A stretch of 54,199 bases of DNA, taken from NCBI RefSeq assembly GCF_014836955.1, contig NZ_JACSPV010000013.1, positions 54,114 to 108,312 of the forward strand. The letters run 5' to 3'. The notes below the pieces were generated by a model, which worked only from the letters and a program-made list of their open reading frames with translations, had not been told where the DNA came from and made no database searches. Shown one piece after another: positions 43,298 through 52,062 of the stretch. Source of the DNA: Bacillus norwichensis (GTDB lineage: Bacteria; Bacillota; Bacilli; Bacillales; Bacillaceae_C). The translations under genes and the position numbers were made by a program. Within the stretch, counting starts at the first letter, position 1, and every line of letters starts with the position of its first letter.

Positions 43298-44670
43298 GGA
43301 GTGTAATATTAACTGTGTAAGTAAAGAATGCGTACGGTTCTTGCTTACACAGTTTTTTAATTTTGATAGAATGGAATTAAATTGATAGGAGGTTAGGTAA
43401 TGACGAAGTCAAAGCGAGACCCGAAATCAGTTAAGTTAGCAAATAAAATTATTGAAGATTATCAACCAGAATCTGTTGAAGATATGCAGGATGCATTGAA
43501 GGATATATTCGGTCCCCTGTTTGAAGCGATGTTAAAGGGCGAAATGAATAATCATTTGGGCTATGATTCCAATGATAAAGGAGAAAAAGAAACAGAAAAC
43601 CGACGCAATGGGTATGGAAAGAAATCCATCAAAACAGCTTCAGGTGAAGTAGATATTAAGATGCCCCGAGACCGTGATGGGTCCTTTAATTCTGAACTGA
43701 TACCGAAGCGTAAAAAGGATGTTTCTGCAATTGAGAGTAAAGTGATCTCCATGTATGCACGCGGAATGTCGCAGCGTGATATTTCATCGACTATTGAAGA
43801 CATTTATGGTTTTTCAGTATCTCATGAAATGATATCCGATATTACAGATCAAGTGCTTCCTGAACTGGAGGAATGGCAGGCCAGACCGTTAAGAGAATGT
43901 TATGCATTTGTTTTCGTTGACTGCATGTATACAACCATTCGCAATCAATATGAGACAAAGAAATATGCCGTCTATACAATCCTTGGATACACAATCGAGG
44001 GCGATAAAGAAATTCTTGGCTTATGGTTAAATGAAACGGAAAGTAAGCATAAATGGATGCAGATTTTCGATGAAATCAAGGCAAGAGGCGTCGAAGATAT
44101 CTTCTTTATATCCATGGATGGTGTAAGTGGTTTGGAAGAAGGATCACGTGCTATTTTTCCAGATGTCATTGTACAACGATGTATGGTTCATTTGATTCGT
44201 AACTCCGTTAAATACATTCCTAGTAAGGATTATAAGGCATTCACCAAAGCCCTAAAGAAAGTCTATGGTGCACCAAGCCTCAAGGCTTGCCTAAGTGCTT
44301 TTGAATCTTTTCAACAACAATGGGCTGCATATCCAGGAGCTATTGACGTTTGGACAAGAAATTTCCACCATGTTGAGCAACTTTATGATTATGGAAGTGC
44401 CATTCGTAAAGTTATGTACACAACCAACGCAGTAGAAAGTATCCATTCCAGCTTCAGAAAAGTGACCAAAAAAGGAGCATTCCCAAACGAGAACGCTCTA
44501 TTAAAAGTATTATTTTTACGGGTAAAAGAACTCGAAACCAAATGGGAAGGTGGCCACATCCAAAACTGGGCAATGGTTATGAACCAACTTCTTCTTCATG
44601 ATGAGCTAAAAGATAGGGTGTTAAAGTACCTTGAGTAAATTGGAACTTACACACTTTATTTGACAAACCC
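43298..44670 (+). mobile_element. IS256-family insertion sequence, intact, with 9-bp target duplication
   Basis: 1373 bp between direct copies of GCGGTGGCG (43289-43297 and 44671-44679). Ends are imperfect inverted repeats of about 26 bp starting GG(A/G) and containing GTGTAAGT, as in the family. A strong hairpin, ACTGTGTAAG...CTTACACAGT (from 43312), lies inside the left end before the transposase and could block read-through. Outside the duplication, ATATCGGGTTTGTTC (43271-43285) and GAACAAACCCGATAT (44689-44703) are perfect inverse copies: the element landed in the loop of a hairpin. Confidence 0.92.
43400..44638 (+). CDS. IS256-family (mutator-type) transposase
   Basis: 412 aa, full length and uninterrupted. 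Features: MNNHLGYD and RRNGYGKKSIKT near 50-75, the first catalytic Asp in FVFVDCMYTTIR near 175, the second in FISMDGVSGLEEG near 240, QRCMVHLIRNSVKY near 258, and the Glu in YTTNAVESIHSSFRK near 350: the DDE of this family. The gene starts after GGAGG. It appears functional and is likely mobile. Confidence 0.96.
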   Translation: MTKSKRDPKSVKLANKIIEDYQPESVEDMQDALKDIFGPLFEAMLKGEMNNHLGYDSNDKGEKETENRRNGYGKKSIKTASGEVDIKMPRDRDGSFNSELIPKRKKDVSAIESKVISMYARGMSQRDISSTIEDIYGFSVSHEMISDITDQVLPELEEWQARPLRECYAFVFVDCMYTTIRNQYETKKYAVYTILGYTIEGDKEILGLWLNETESKHKWMQIFDEIKARGVEDIFFISMDGVSGLEEGSRAIFPDVIVQRCMVHLIRNSVKYIPSKDYKAFTKALKKVYGAPSLKACLSAFESFQQQWAAYPGAIDVWTRNFHHVEQLYDYGSAIRKVMYTTNAVESIHSSFRKVTKKGAFPNENALLKVLFLRVKELETKWEGGHIQNWAMVMNQLLLHDELKDRVLKYLE

Positions 44671-44744
44671 GCGGTGGCGTACTGTTAGGAACAAACCCGA
44701 TATATACGACTACAATTGGAAAACATTAACTATTTAGATATGAA

Positions 44745-44905
44745 AATTCTGTTCGCGGACCGAAGATTACTGTCCCGGATCTCATAAATTCTCTCCGAGA
44801 ACTAGAGATTACTATCCGGATTACGAAAATTTTATCCGAAAACCGGAAATTGCTGTCCAGAATACGAAATTCTATCCAAATCTTTGAAATCTGTTGCACA
44901 TGTTT
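44745..44905. repeat. 20-nt periodic array (array E) with TGTTGCACATGTTT block
   Basis: About seven degenerate units with anchors such as TTACTGTCC and TTACTATCC between 44745 and 44890, running into TGTTGCACATGTTT at 44892-44905, exactly as array D does. It lies immediately right of the IS256 insertion site. Confidence 0.85.
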
Positions 44906-44990
44906 AAATTTGATCCAGAAAAAACGCAAATCTCAACTTATATCAATAATAATAAAAGGAACAACAGCCCCCACCATTGTCCCTCACTCC

Positions 44991-45551
44991 TTACTCCTTT
45001 TTCTCCGCAATCCTATAGTGGTTTCTAGCCCCATCTCTTATAATGCTAAATGACTTCGTGGGTATGTGCAGATAGAGCCACTTACTATGGGCTCTTCTTT
45101 CCATGATGTTCTTGAATTTATGCGCTCTATTGACCTTTTTGTCAAATCGATAATATGTACTGTCAATAGTAATAGAGGGGCCAGTGTAAAAATTCACTCT
45201 GAGCATCCGATCCTCAATAGGTTCATAGTCTCTGATATGATCAACTGAAAACCATGCGCAATCTTCGTGCGCAATGGACTTGCTGGGGAACCAATAAATC
45301 CCTTTGCTTCCACTGATCATAACAGGTGGCATACTTATGTTGCCCAACACTTCCTTTGCGCTTAAAATCGCTCCATTCAGACTGCCCCCGTAATATTGGA
45401 TGCTTTTTTTGATAATCGCAAGAGGACTTTCGTTCACTTCATACACTTCTTCTTCCTCAACGACGATCGAACACAGCTTGCCACTTTCATCATAATGATT
45501 CAGAATACACTTTGTTTCCATTTGAATGATATATTCGTCCAATCTTTTCAA
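44991..45551 (-). CDS. comK: ComK-family competence transcription factor
   Basis: 186 aa, near the usual length of 190. Visible ComK features: a SPLAIIKKSIQYYGGSLNGA segment, ISMPPVMISGSKGIYWFPSKS (the P-x-M...x-FPT-like core), CAWFSVDHI, and the C-terminal SITIDSTYYRF. ComK is the master activator of natural competence and binds A/T boxes as two dimers. TTG start behind AGGAGG. Many bacilli have two ComK copies; this may be the divergent one (ComK2-like), as the C-terminal region differs from the classic protein. Single-gene unit. Confidence 0.85.
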   Translation of the reverse strand: MKRLDEYIIQMETKCILNHYDESGKLCSIVVEEEEVYEVNESPLAIIKKSIQYYGGSLNGAILSAKEVLGNISMPPVMISGSKGIYWFPSKSIAHEDCAWFSVDHIRDYEPIEDRMLRVNFYTGPSITIDSTYYRFDKKVNRAHKFKNIMERRAHSKWLYLHIPTKSFSIIRDGARNHYRIAEKKE

Positions 45552-46189
45552 ATCTTAATCCTCCTACTCATATATTTTGAAAAGGATATACTAACACTAG
45601 TCGGTATACTCCGACATAAAAAACCCTTGGATTTAGTCCTCCACGACTCCATAATCCAAGGGTTTTCATATGTACGTTTGATCACATCAGCCTCACCTCC
45701 CTTGCTGGTCCAACCATTTCGCCATTTACTCGATATTCGATTGGTTGTAATTCAAGATAGAGCACTTACCAAATTCAAATCACCTTGTTCTTATTATAAT
45801 GCCTTCTCACAGCTCCTTCCCATAAACGAAAACGCATACATAAAGAAACACTTGAACCATGCCAGCATTTCTTTTACACGTTATGCCCCTGTGAAACTCA
45901 CACATCACAATTCTTTTGTCCTATTATAAAGTTCACTTCGCACAGTATTGTCTATTGATTTCCATGTATCCAATACTTACTAACCGGTACCTTTGACACC
46001 CATTATACACAAGCTGTTTAATTTGTCTAATTATTCAACTTTATTTTTCTTGAAATTTTCAAAGCTACTATTTTGTTCAAATTGGAAAGTGATTCAGTCC
46101 ATTTCTTGCAGAGAATGGATGTTTTTATATCATTCGATCAATATATTCCTATAAGCCTTCGATAAACAAGAATAAGTTAGATTTTTGGA
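45552..46189. other. 640-bp gap upstream of comK with one strong hairpin
   Basis: AAAACCCTTGGATT (45620-45633) pairs perfectly with AATCCAAGGGTTTT (45653-45666), with T-rich DNA on both sides; on either strand it could terminate transcription. The remainder is AT-rich and shows no gene; the comK promoter must lie in its left part. Confidence 0.55.
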
Positions 46190-46462
46190 TCAACTCCTTC
46201 CCCCTCCCACTGCATGTACTCCCAAATTTCTTTTAACTTGTTCATCAGTCAGCCATTTATCCCCGGATTTAATCCTCTTCTCTGCTTCTAGAAGTTTTGA
46301 TAATAGCTGAATTGTAGCTTGATTTTTTTCATATTCCTCAATCTCAGGAATAGTCAACTTACCTCGACCATCTTTCTTTTTAAAAACAGATTTTCCTGCA
46401 GCAGCATCCTTTAAAACCTCATTATAATTTCTTAGATCAGAAACGGGTTTAATATTTGGCAA
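46190..46462 (-). CDS. Phd/YefM-family antitoxin, orphan
   Basis: 90 aa from a TTG (46462) 9 nt after AAGGAG; the TTG at 46471 directly abuts the site. The PNIKPVSDLRNYNEVLKDA and IPEIEEYEK motifs are those of Phd/YefM antitoxins, whose N terminus binds operator DNA. No RelE/Doc/Txe toxin follows; the next DNA to the left is a gap. The start and ribosome site lie in a perfect palindrome (46461-46491), so autorepression or translational control is likely. Ends HAVGGGRS. Confidence 0.85.
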   Translation of the reverse strand: MPNIKPVSDLRNYNEVLKDAAAGKSVFKKKDGRGKLTIPEIEEYEKNQATIQLLSKLLEAEKRIKSGDKWLTDEQVKRNLGVHAVGGGRS

Positions 46463-46491
46463 TAATATCAACTCCTTCCGTTGATATTATT
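46461..46491 (-). promoter_or_regulatory. Perfect 11-bp palindrome enclosing the antitoxin ribosome site
   Basis: AATAATATCAA (46461-46471) and TTGATATTATT (46481-46491) flank CTCCTTCCG; on the minus strand the loop holds the AAGGAG site and the start codon TTG ends the stem. It can act as an operator (DNA) or sequester the start (RNA). Confidence 0.82.
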
Positions 46492-46806
46492 ATATATTCT
46501 TTTACTTAAAATTTTACAGCATCGTAAGGCTAATTCGTTGCCGCTCGTTTCCTTCAAATTCAACATCACCGGAGATATCCAGGTTAGCCGCACTAAAAAA
46601 GTCCCCGGATTTCCAATCTTGGGGATTATCCTGCTAAAAAGAGGGATGATATTTTTTCTAAAACTACTCATCTTTCTCCCTTAAAAGTTTCGTAACCTTA
46701 TTCAGAGGGCCATCGGTCGTTCCACCAATTTCGCATCAAGCCCTCTTAAAAAGATCATGTATGACAATCTCCCGGATAATGCGGGCACCGGAAAGGCACC
46801 GCCCGG
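46492..46806. other. 315-bp gap
   Basis: No gene, RNA or terminator recognised. A promoter for the antitoxin gene is expected near 46500-46550. Confidence 0.45.
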
Positions 46807-47835
46807 TTATTTTCTCCTTTTCCGCTTTTTCTTTTTCTTTTTTACTGGCGCCTTAGATACCTTGGGCACGTTAAGCGTTCTTTCCCTTAATGGAATTTCT
46901 TTAGCGCGGAGGCCCATAAATATTTCGGCGAGCGGATAGAAGGTTTCAACATCATCCGGAAAAACTTCCATTTCCATGCCTACAATTGGCCCGGGCTGAA
47001 TTTCCTGCTGGGCAGACGCTTCAAGTTCTTCCGGTGTCGGCAAAATGGAGACTTCCCCATCCGTGTGGTCTGACATTATGAATAATTCTCTTAACCCTAT
47101 AGCAAGCATGTCCCTTAACTTTTCTGCAGGTAGTCTTTTGTACTCCCTCGCATGTAGCAGCATCTGGCGGAAATGATAGCCTGCATTTGGAAAATCCTCG
47201 ATTTGCGCCAGCATATCTCCTAATGTGTAGTGGGATTCAACTTGTTTTGGATCAAGCCTGACGGAGTGCTCAAATACACTTACTCCTAATTCCGGGCGGT
47301 TTCCTTTCTGATACAAATTACCCAGCCGATTCCAAATATAAGCATCTCCAGGACTTTCCTTTAGTATTTGTAAAAGATGCTCTTCAGCATCCGTTGCATA
47401 CTGGTGCGACGTCCCATCAAAAAGCTGATTCTTCCCAAAGGAAACATTGGGATTCGACTCTGATCCCCCCAATAATGGAAGTGAACCGACCATGATACTG
47501 ATTAAAATGCTGTTGGGCAGCTCCCAATTCCCAGCTTCATTACAATGCTTGCAGCGAAAATACCCAGTCATTTGAATATGTTTCTGTGTGTCCCCGTCTT
47601 TTACCACTTCTTCCGAGTTCACAGATAATATGCCGACATCATACTTTCCTTTTCTACTACAACTTTTGCATGTAAACATATGATGATTCTTTTCATAAAT
47701 CGGCGACAACTGCTCTTTATTTCGAAAAATTTCTCTTACATAAGCACCCGGCAACGCGCTCCTCGTTGGCGATTCTCCCGCATCTTTGCCGGTCAGCATC
47801 TGAATCAGTAAGGGATTAATCTGTGAATGAGCCAC
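46807..47835 (-). CDS. TPR protein with N-terminal zinc ribbons and basic tail
   Basis: 342 aa from a GTG behind GGGGGAG. Two CxxC pairs (CKSC near 57, CKHC near 98) suggest a zinc ribbon; TPR-type helices occupy about 150-240 (DAYIWNRLGNLYQKGNRPEL, VESHYTLGDMLAQIEDFPNAG); and the last ten or so residues are nearly all Lys/Arg (KKKKKKRKRRK). Probably a protein-interaction or scaffold protein that can bind nucleic acid. Function unknown; nothing else in the locus helps. Confidence 0.72.
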   Translation of the reverse strand: MAHSQINPLLIQMLTGKDAGESPTRSALPGAYVREIFRNKEQLSPIYEKNHHMFTCKSCSRKGKYDVGILSVNSEEVVKDGDTQKHIQMTGYFRCKHCNEAGNWELPNSILISIMVGSLPLLGGSESNPNVSFGKNQLFDGTSHQYATDAEEHLLQILKESPGDAYIWNRLGNLYQKGNRPELGVSVFEHSVRLDPKQVESHYTLGDMLAQIEDFPNAGYHFRQMLLHAREYKRLPAEKLRDMLAIGLRELFIMSDHTDGEVSILPTPEELEASAQQEIQPGPIVGMEMEVFPDDVETFYPLAEIFMGLRAKEIPLRERTLNVPKVSKAPVKKKKKKRKRRK

Positions 47836-48069
47836 CTTTGTCTCCCCCTTCTAAAAATATGAAACTATTATAACAAAATTGATGATGGTGCTTGAATCAT
47901 ATATTTAATTTTTTGGATCATCCTTCAGAAAGTACCAAGATGCCTTCATCAAATTCCGAAAAATTTGTTTATGGCACAATAAATTGAAAAAACCACTTGT
48001 CAACAATCCAAAATAAAAGCATACTTCCTATTGGGATAAGTTAGCAGGAAGTTTTAGGAGATATTGACA

Positions 48070-48164
48070 GTGGCCGAAATTAAGGATATCAGACATGAAG
48101 CTGACAAAAAAGATGGTAGTTATGCAGATATCGCAAGAAAAATGGGCAGAGTTCCTGGAACGGA
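48070..48164 (+). pseudogene. N-terminal fragment resembling an IS21-type HTH transposase
   Basis: Plus-strand reading AEIKDIRHEADKKDGSYADI followed by ARKMGRV looks like the start of an IstA-type DNA-binding domain (EI..IR......S..eIAR.mG). It runs directly into the middle of the EamA gene in another frame. Family link is tentative. Confidence 0.42.
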
Positions 48165-48797
48165 ATGGAAGGGGGGATCATCACAAGTACCCTGCCTGCA
48201 GTTGTTGCTATCATTGCCTTCTTAATTCTGAAAGAAAAACCAACCAGAAGTGCCGTAATAGGTATTTTACTAGCGTTTTTTGGAACTTTAGCGATTAATA
48301 TATCTGGAACATTTTCCGGCGTTGAACGTGGTGTAGCCCCATTACTAGGAAACATGTTAATCATTGGCGCCGTTATAGGGGAAGCATTATTTATTATCTT
48401 TGGCAAGTCTATCTCAAAAAGAGTCACACCACTTACAATTTCTACTATGGTTAGTATATTTGGAGCGATTCTTTTTCTACCTCTTGCTATATATATAGCC
48501 ACAAGCTTTCCATTTACTGAAGCATCCATAAAAGATTGGGGAATGATCTTGTATTTTGGGATCGTAGTTACAGTTATCGCTTTTATCCTTATGTATCAAG
48601 GAATCGAAAAAGTTCCAGCTAGTACAGCAGGTGTATTAACAGGTGTATTGCCCATAAGTGCTGTGTTACTGTCATCCATTATTTTAAAGGAAAATTTATT
48701 ATGGATTCATATCGTGGGAATGGCGTTAGTGCTATTAGCGATATACTTGATTTCTATGGATTCTAAAACAGAATTAAAAAATACTGATCATATATGA
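48165..48797 (+). pseudogene. EamA (DMT) transporter, 5'-truncated
   Basis: 210 aa, against about 300 for the family. It starts inside what is normally TM3-4 (GGIITSTLPAVVAIIAFLIL, the EamA repeat-1 motif with KEKPTRS after it) and keeps the second EamA repeat complete (PASTAGVLTGVLPISAVLLS). Roughly the first three helices have been replaced by transposase-like sequence. An ATG at 48165 could allow expression, but a functional ten-helix carrier is unlikely. Usual role: export or import of amino acids or other metabolites. Confidence 0.78.
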
Positions 48798-48891
48798 TGA
48801 AAAAAGACATTGAAGCAAAAGCTCGGCTATCAATTGAATAACATTAAAATACTTAAGCAATTAAATAAACAAATAAACAGAGTTCACTATA

Positions 48892-49325
48892 ATCGAGTAG
48901 GAGGGGGGGGGGATTAACCCCCGACCTCTCACACCAACGTGCATACCGTTCGGGACACGGCGGTTCAATTAAGTATGACGTAGAAATTCGTATCGTTCAT
49001 ATAGACTTTTGAGCCCTTGGCTTTTCCAATAGGAAAGGCCAAGGGTTTTGTGAAGAATTGGACTATGTGAGATTTTCCAGTATTTCTTCGGGAGTTTCCC
49101 ATTCATAAGCTTTTGCTACTGGGACTCCTAAACCTATCAATTTTCTAGTTTTTGGGGTCTTCCACTGTTTCCACTCAATCATGCGTAGTCTTCTTCTTAA
49201 TCCATTCATCAAATTTTTTGAACTTTCTGGGGGTGTCTGCTAAAGCATAGTAGCTGCACCATTGTTACTTCTGCCTTCACAGTTCGGGACTTGCCCCCTA
49301 TAGACTGCACCCATGCTGGACGCAC
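48892..49325 (-). mobile_element. Group IIC intron with internal deletion
   Basis: On the minus strand the 5' end reads GTGCGTCCAGCATGGGTGCA from 49325, the standard opening of bacterial class C introns, directly after the T-tract of a terminator. Then comes the C-terminal end of the intron-encoded reverse transcriptase/maturase, and near 48965-48900 domain V/VI-like sequence (GAACCGCCGTG...ACGTTGGTGTGAG then GGGGG...CCCCC), ending CTACTCGAT at about 48892. Only 434 bp remain of roughly 1.9 kb, so most of domains I-IV and the maturase are deleted. Confidence 0.8.
49063..49250 (-). pseudogene. Group II intron maturase (LtrA-like) C-terminal fragment
   Basis: Minus-strand frames give KFKKFDEWIKKK, then, after a frameshift, LRMIEWKQWKTPKTRKLIGL and GVPVAKAYEWETPEEILENL to a stop at 49063. 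The RRRLRMxxWKQWKxPxTRxxxLxxLG...KAYEW pattern is the C-terminal end of group II intron reverse transcriptases. The catalytic RT domain is absent. Confidence 0.82.
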
Positions 49326-49328
49326 CAA

Positions 49329-49366
49329 AACAAGATCCCCGAGATTGGAAATCCGGGGATCTTGTT
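49329..49366 (-). terminator. Terminator of the omega-amidase-like gene and intron target
   Basis: AACAAGATCCCC (49329-49340) and GGGGATCTTGTT (49355-49366) form a perfect 12-bp stem; on the minus strand TTTT follows, 24 bp past the stop at 49390. The group IIC intron begins in its T-tract. Confidence 0.93.
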
Positions 49367-49389
49367 AAAAGAGAGGGGTGAGAGTTTTC

Positions 49390-50214
49390 TTATATAACAG
49401 GCACTTTGTCATAATGTCCCGGTCTTCGATGTCCAAAGCAGGGAATACTTTCTCTGGCGTCATGTACAATATTTTCCTGGATGTCGGCCATAATGACTCC
49501 TTCTTTTTCAGATGCCCGTGCAATCACAGTTCCCCACGAGTCAATAATCATGCTGTTTCCGTAGCTTTCCTTTCCAGGCAAGTAGCTTCCGAATTGACCA
49601 GCCGCAATGACATAGCACTGATTTTCAATGGCACGCGCTCTTAAAAGGACTTCCCAATGGAGCATTCCCGTATAACGTGTAAAGGCTGCCGGAATAAATA
49701 AAATCCTTGCTCCATGCAGTGCATAGTTGCGATAAAGCTCTGGAAAGCGTAAGTCGTAACAAATACTTAATCCGGCTTTGCCAAAAGGCAGCTGAACCAT
49801 TGCGGGACTTTCTCCGCTTTGAATCGTGTTTGATTCCTTATATGAGGGTAATCCTTTGATACCGATGTCAAATAAATGAATTTTTCGGTATTTGTTTAGC
49901 AGCTTACCACTGGGATCAATGACAAAACTAGTATTATAGGATTTTTCCTCATTATACTTTTCTACAATACTTCCAACGTGGATAAACAGTTTATGTCGTT
50001 TGGCCAAATTGCTTAAAAGTATTGTCGTTTCACCTTCCGGTACGTGTTCGGCATGGTTTATTTTCTCACTATCTTCCCCCAAAAAGTTGCAATACTCGGG
50101 CAAAGAAACGAGTTCAGCCCCACCCTGGGCTGCTTGGTTTATTAAAATGGATATAGTCTGCAAATTATTTTGTTTGTCTGACTTGGAATTTAACTGAATA
50201 ACTGCAACCTTCAT
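49390..50214 (-). CDS. Carbon-nitrogen hydrolase, omega-amidase (NIT2)-like
   Basis: 274 aa. Triad: Glu40 in LVSLPEYCNFLG, Lys111 in YRKIHLFDIGIKG, Cys152 in GLSICYDLRFPELYR. The YDLRFPELYR context, FIPAAFTRYTGMLHWEVLLRARAIENQ and the RRPGHYD end are those of NIT1/NIT2-type enzymes, which hydrolyse alpha-ketoglutaramate or alpha-ketosuccinamate, or deaminated glutathione. It lies directly upstream-neighboured by a TRAP transporter gene set on the same strand (67-bp gap), so it may process the imported amide. Start behind AAGGAGAGG. Confidence 0.9.
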   Translation of the reverse strand: MKVAVIQLNSKSDKQNNLQTISILINQAAQGGAELVSLPEYCNFLGEDSEKINHAEHVPEGETTILLSNLAKRHKLFIHVGSIVEKYNEEKSYNTSFVIDPSGKLLNKYRKIHLFDIGIKGLPSYKESNTIQSGESPAMVQLPFGKAGLSICYDLRFPELYRNYALHGARILFIPAAFTRYTGMLHWEVLLRARAIENQCYVIAAGQFGSYLPGKESYGNSMIIDSWGTVIARASEKEGVIMADIQENIVHDARESIPCFGHRRPGHYDKVPVI

Positions 50215-50281
50215 GTTTACCTCTCCTTAATATAATTTTTTCAATCTAAAAACTAGGTTTTTATTTTTCAAAACCTGCTGA

Positions 50282-51562
50282 TTAACCCAATAGACTAGGG
50301 AGCCAAAGTGACAGCTGCGGAAAATAAGTCAGAATGACAAGCATGATGATTAATGGCAAGTAAAGCGGCAATAGGCTTTTGACAACTTCTTCGATGGAAA
50401 CCTTACCAACCCGGCTTATAACATATAGCCCTAATCCTACCGGTGGGGTGATCATTCCCAGCAATAAGTTGTATGACATCACAATGCCGAAGTGCATCCG
50501 ATCAATCCCCAAGCTGTCAATAATGGGCAGTAAAATAGGCAGCATAATTAATTTGATGGGGATGCCTTCCATAATACAGCCAAGGATGAGCAATAAAATA
50601 TTAATAATCAACAGCATCATATATTTGTTCTCTGTTAGTGACAGCAAAAAATCGGACAGTATATACGGCAATTGTTCCGCTGATATGATCCATCCCATGG
50701 CGGTGCCGATGCCAATTAAAAACATGATGAGCGCTGTAGAACCTACACTGGCATTCAAAGCTTCCTTCAACGAGTCCCATTTCAATTCTTTGTATATCAT
50801 CGAACAAAATAGAGAATAAAGTACCGCAATGGCACCGGCTTCTGTCGGGGTGACAATGCCCCCCAACATGCCGCCCAGAATCACACCAGGAGCGAGCAAT
50901 GCAAAAAATCCATCCTTAAAAGTATGACTAAGTGATTTCACTGAAAAAGGTTCCGGTGACGGGGTGACAATATAGCCCCGTGTGGCCCCAACATATACGT
51001 AAAGTGCCAATGCAACGGCGATGAGCAGCCCCGGAATGATTCCCGCAATAAATAGCTTTTCAACTGAAACTTCCGCTAAATATGCATATACAATTAAGGG
51101 CACACTAGGCGGTATAATAGCGCCAATGACGGATGACGCGAGCGTCAGAGATGCACTAAACGGCTTTTCATACCCCTTTCCTACCATAGCCCTCATTTCA
51201 ATAGCCCCGAGCCCTGCCTGGTCCCCAACCGCCGTTCCCGATATTCCCGCAAAGATGACGCTGGCAAAAATATTGACTTGAGCCAACCCGCCCCGTATGT
51301 GGCCAATCAGGGCATTGGAAAAATCAAAAATCCTTTGAGTAATTCCAGCTGAATTCATCAAGTTGCCAGCAATGATAAAAAGTGGAATCGAAAGAAGGGT
51401 ATAGCCTTTGATTCCCTCCACTAACTGCAAGGAAAGAACATCCAGTGTATACCCGCCCAATATTAAAGCGGCCAAAGTGGATAAAGCCATGGAAAAAGAA
51501 ACTGGAAAGCCGATCGCCAACAATAACAGAAATACGGTAAACAATGTGAGCGCCAATACCAT
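50282..51562 (-). CDS. dctM: TRAP transporter large permease (DctM)
   Basis: 426 aa, about 12 helices. LAIGFPVSFSMALSTLAALI, ISGTAVGDQAGLGAIEMRAM near 105 and PPVGLGLYVISRVGKVSIEE near 375 are DctM landmarks. It forms the ion-driven transport channel for an organic acid with DctQ and DctP, encoded just upstream in the same operon (4-bp gap). GGAGGGGG precedes the ATG. Confidence 0.95.
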   Translation of the reverse strand: MVLALTLFTVFLLLLAIGFPVSFSMALSTLAALILGGYTLDVLSLQLVEGIKGYTLLSIPLFIIAGNLMNSAGITQRIFDFSNALIGHIRGGLAQVNIFASVIFAGISGTAVGDQAGLGAIEMRAMVGKGYEKPFSASLTLASSVIGAIIPPSVPLIVYAYLAEVSVEKLFIAGIIPGLLIAVALALYVYVGATRGYIVTPSPEPFSVKSLSHTFKDGFFALLAPGVILGGMLGGIVTPTEAGAIAVLYSLFCSMIYKELKWDSLKEALNASVGSTALIMFLIGIGTAMGWIISAEQLPYILSDFLLSLTENKYMMLLIINILLLILGCIMEGIPIKLIMLPILLPIIDSLGIDRMHFGIVMSYNLLLGMITPPVGLGLYVISRVGKVSIEEVVKSLLPLYLPLIIMLVILTYFPQLSLWLPSLLG

Positions 51563-51565
51563 GAC

Positions 51566-52048
51566 TTATTCCCCCTCCTGTGATTTGCAGGTTTTGAGCG
51601 TTAACATGATATGATGCAAGGACGTTAAAACAACCAATGCTAGCAACAATACCAACGGTGCATAAAACCAAGATGTTGGCGCTTTCATAATAATCGTCTT
51701 TTTGTTAAGATGGTTGATGGTTAAATTGATAGAATAGACCAACATCACACCGGATGTCATCATTAAGAGAAAAGCGTTGACGGCATTGACGATTTTTCTT
51801 TTTACAGGATCAAGCTTGTCCACCAAGAACGTGATGGAAATGTCTTCACGGTCAACGACCAATTTGCCAAACCCCAGAAACGTAATCCAGCAAATGAGTA
51901 TGGAGAAAAATTCCTGTGACCAGATGATGGAACTGCTCAAAAAATATCTGGAAATAATCTCTACCGTCAATACACTGATCAAAGCCAGTAAACATAGAAA
52001 AGCAATGGCCAGATATATATTTGCTACTGCATGAATTATTTTTTTCAT
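51566..52048 (-). CDS. dctQ: TRAP transporter small permease (DctQ)
   Basis: 160 aa with four helices and the conserved WSQEFFSILICWITFLGFG segment near 45-65, typical of DctQ subunits. The start at 52048 follows AAGGTGA by 6 nt; an ATG at 52063 overlapping the dctP stop (TAATG) is the alternative and would add five residues. Pairs with DctM in the membrane. Confidence 0.92.
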   Translation of the reverse strand: MKKIIHAVANIYLAIAFLCLLALISVLTVEIISRYFLSSSIIWSQEFFSILICWITFLGFGKLVVDREDISITFLVDKLDPVKRKIVNAVNAFLLMMTSGVMLVYSINLTINHLNKKTIIMKAPTSWFYAPLVLLLALVVLTSLHHIMLTLKTCKSQEGE

Positions 52049-52062
52049 ACATGTCACCTTCA

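Noticed and set aside
46492-46806. Toxin partner for the Phd-family antitoxin
   Set aside because: No RelE, Doc or Txe-like frame is present on either side.
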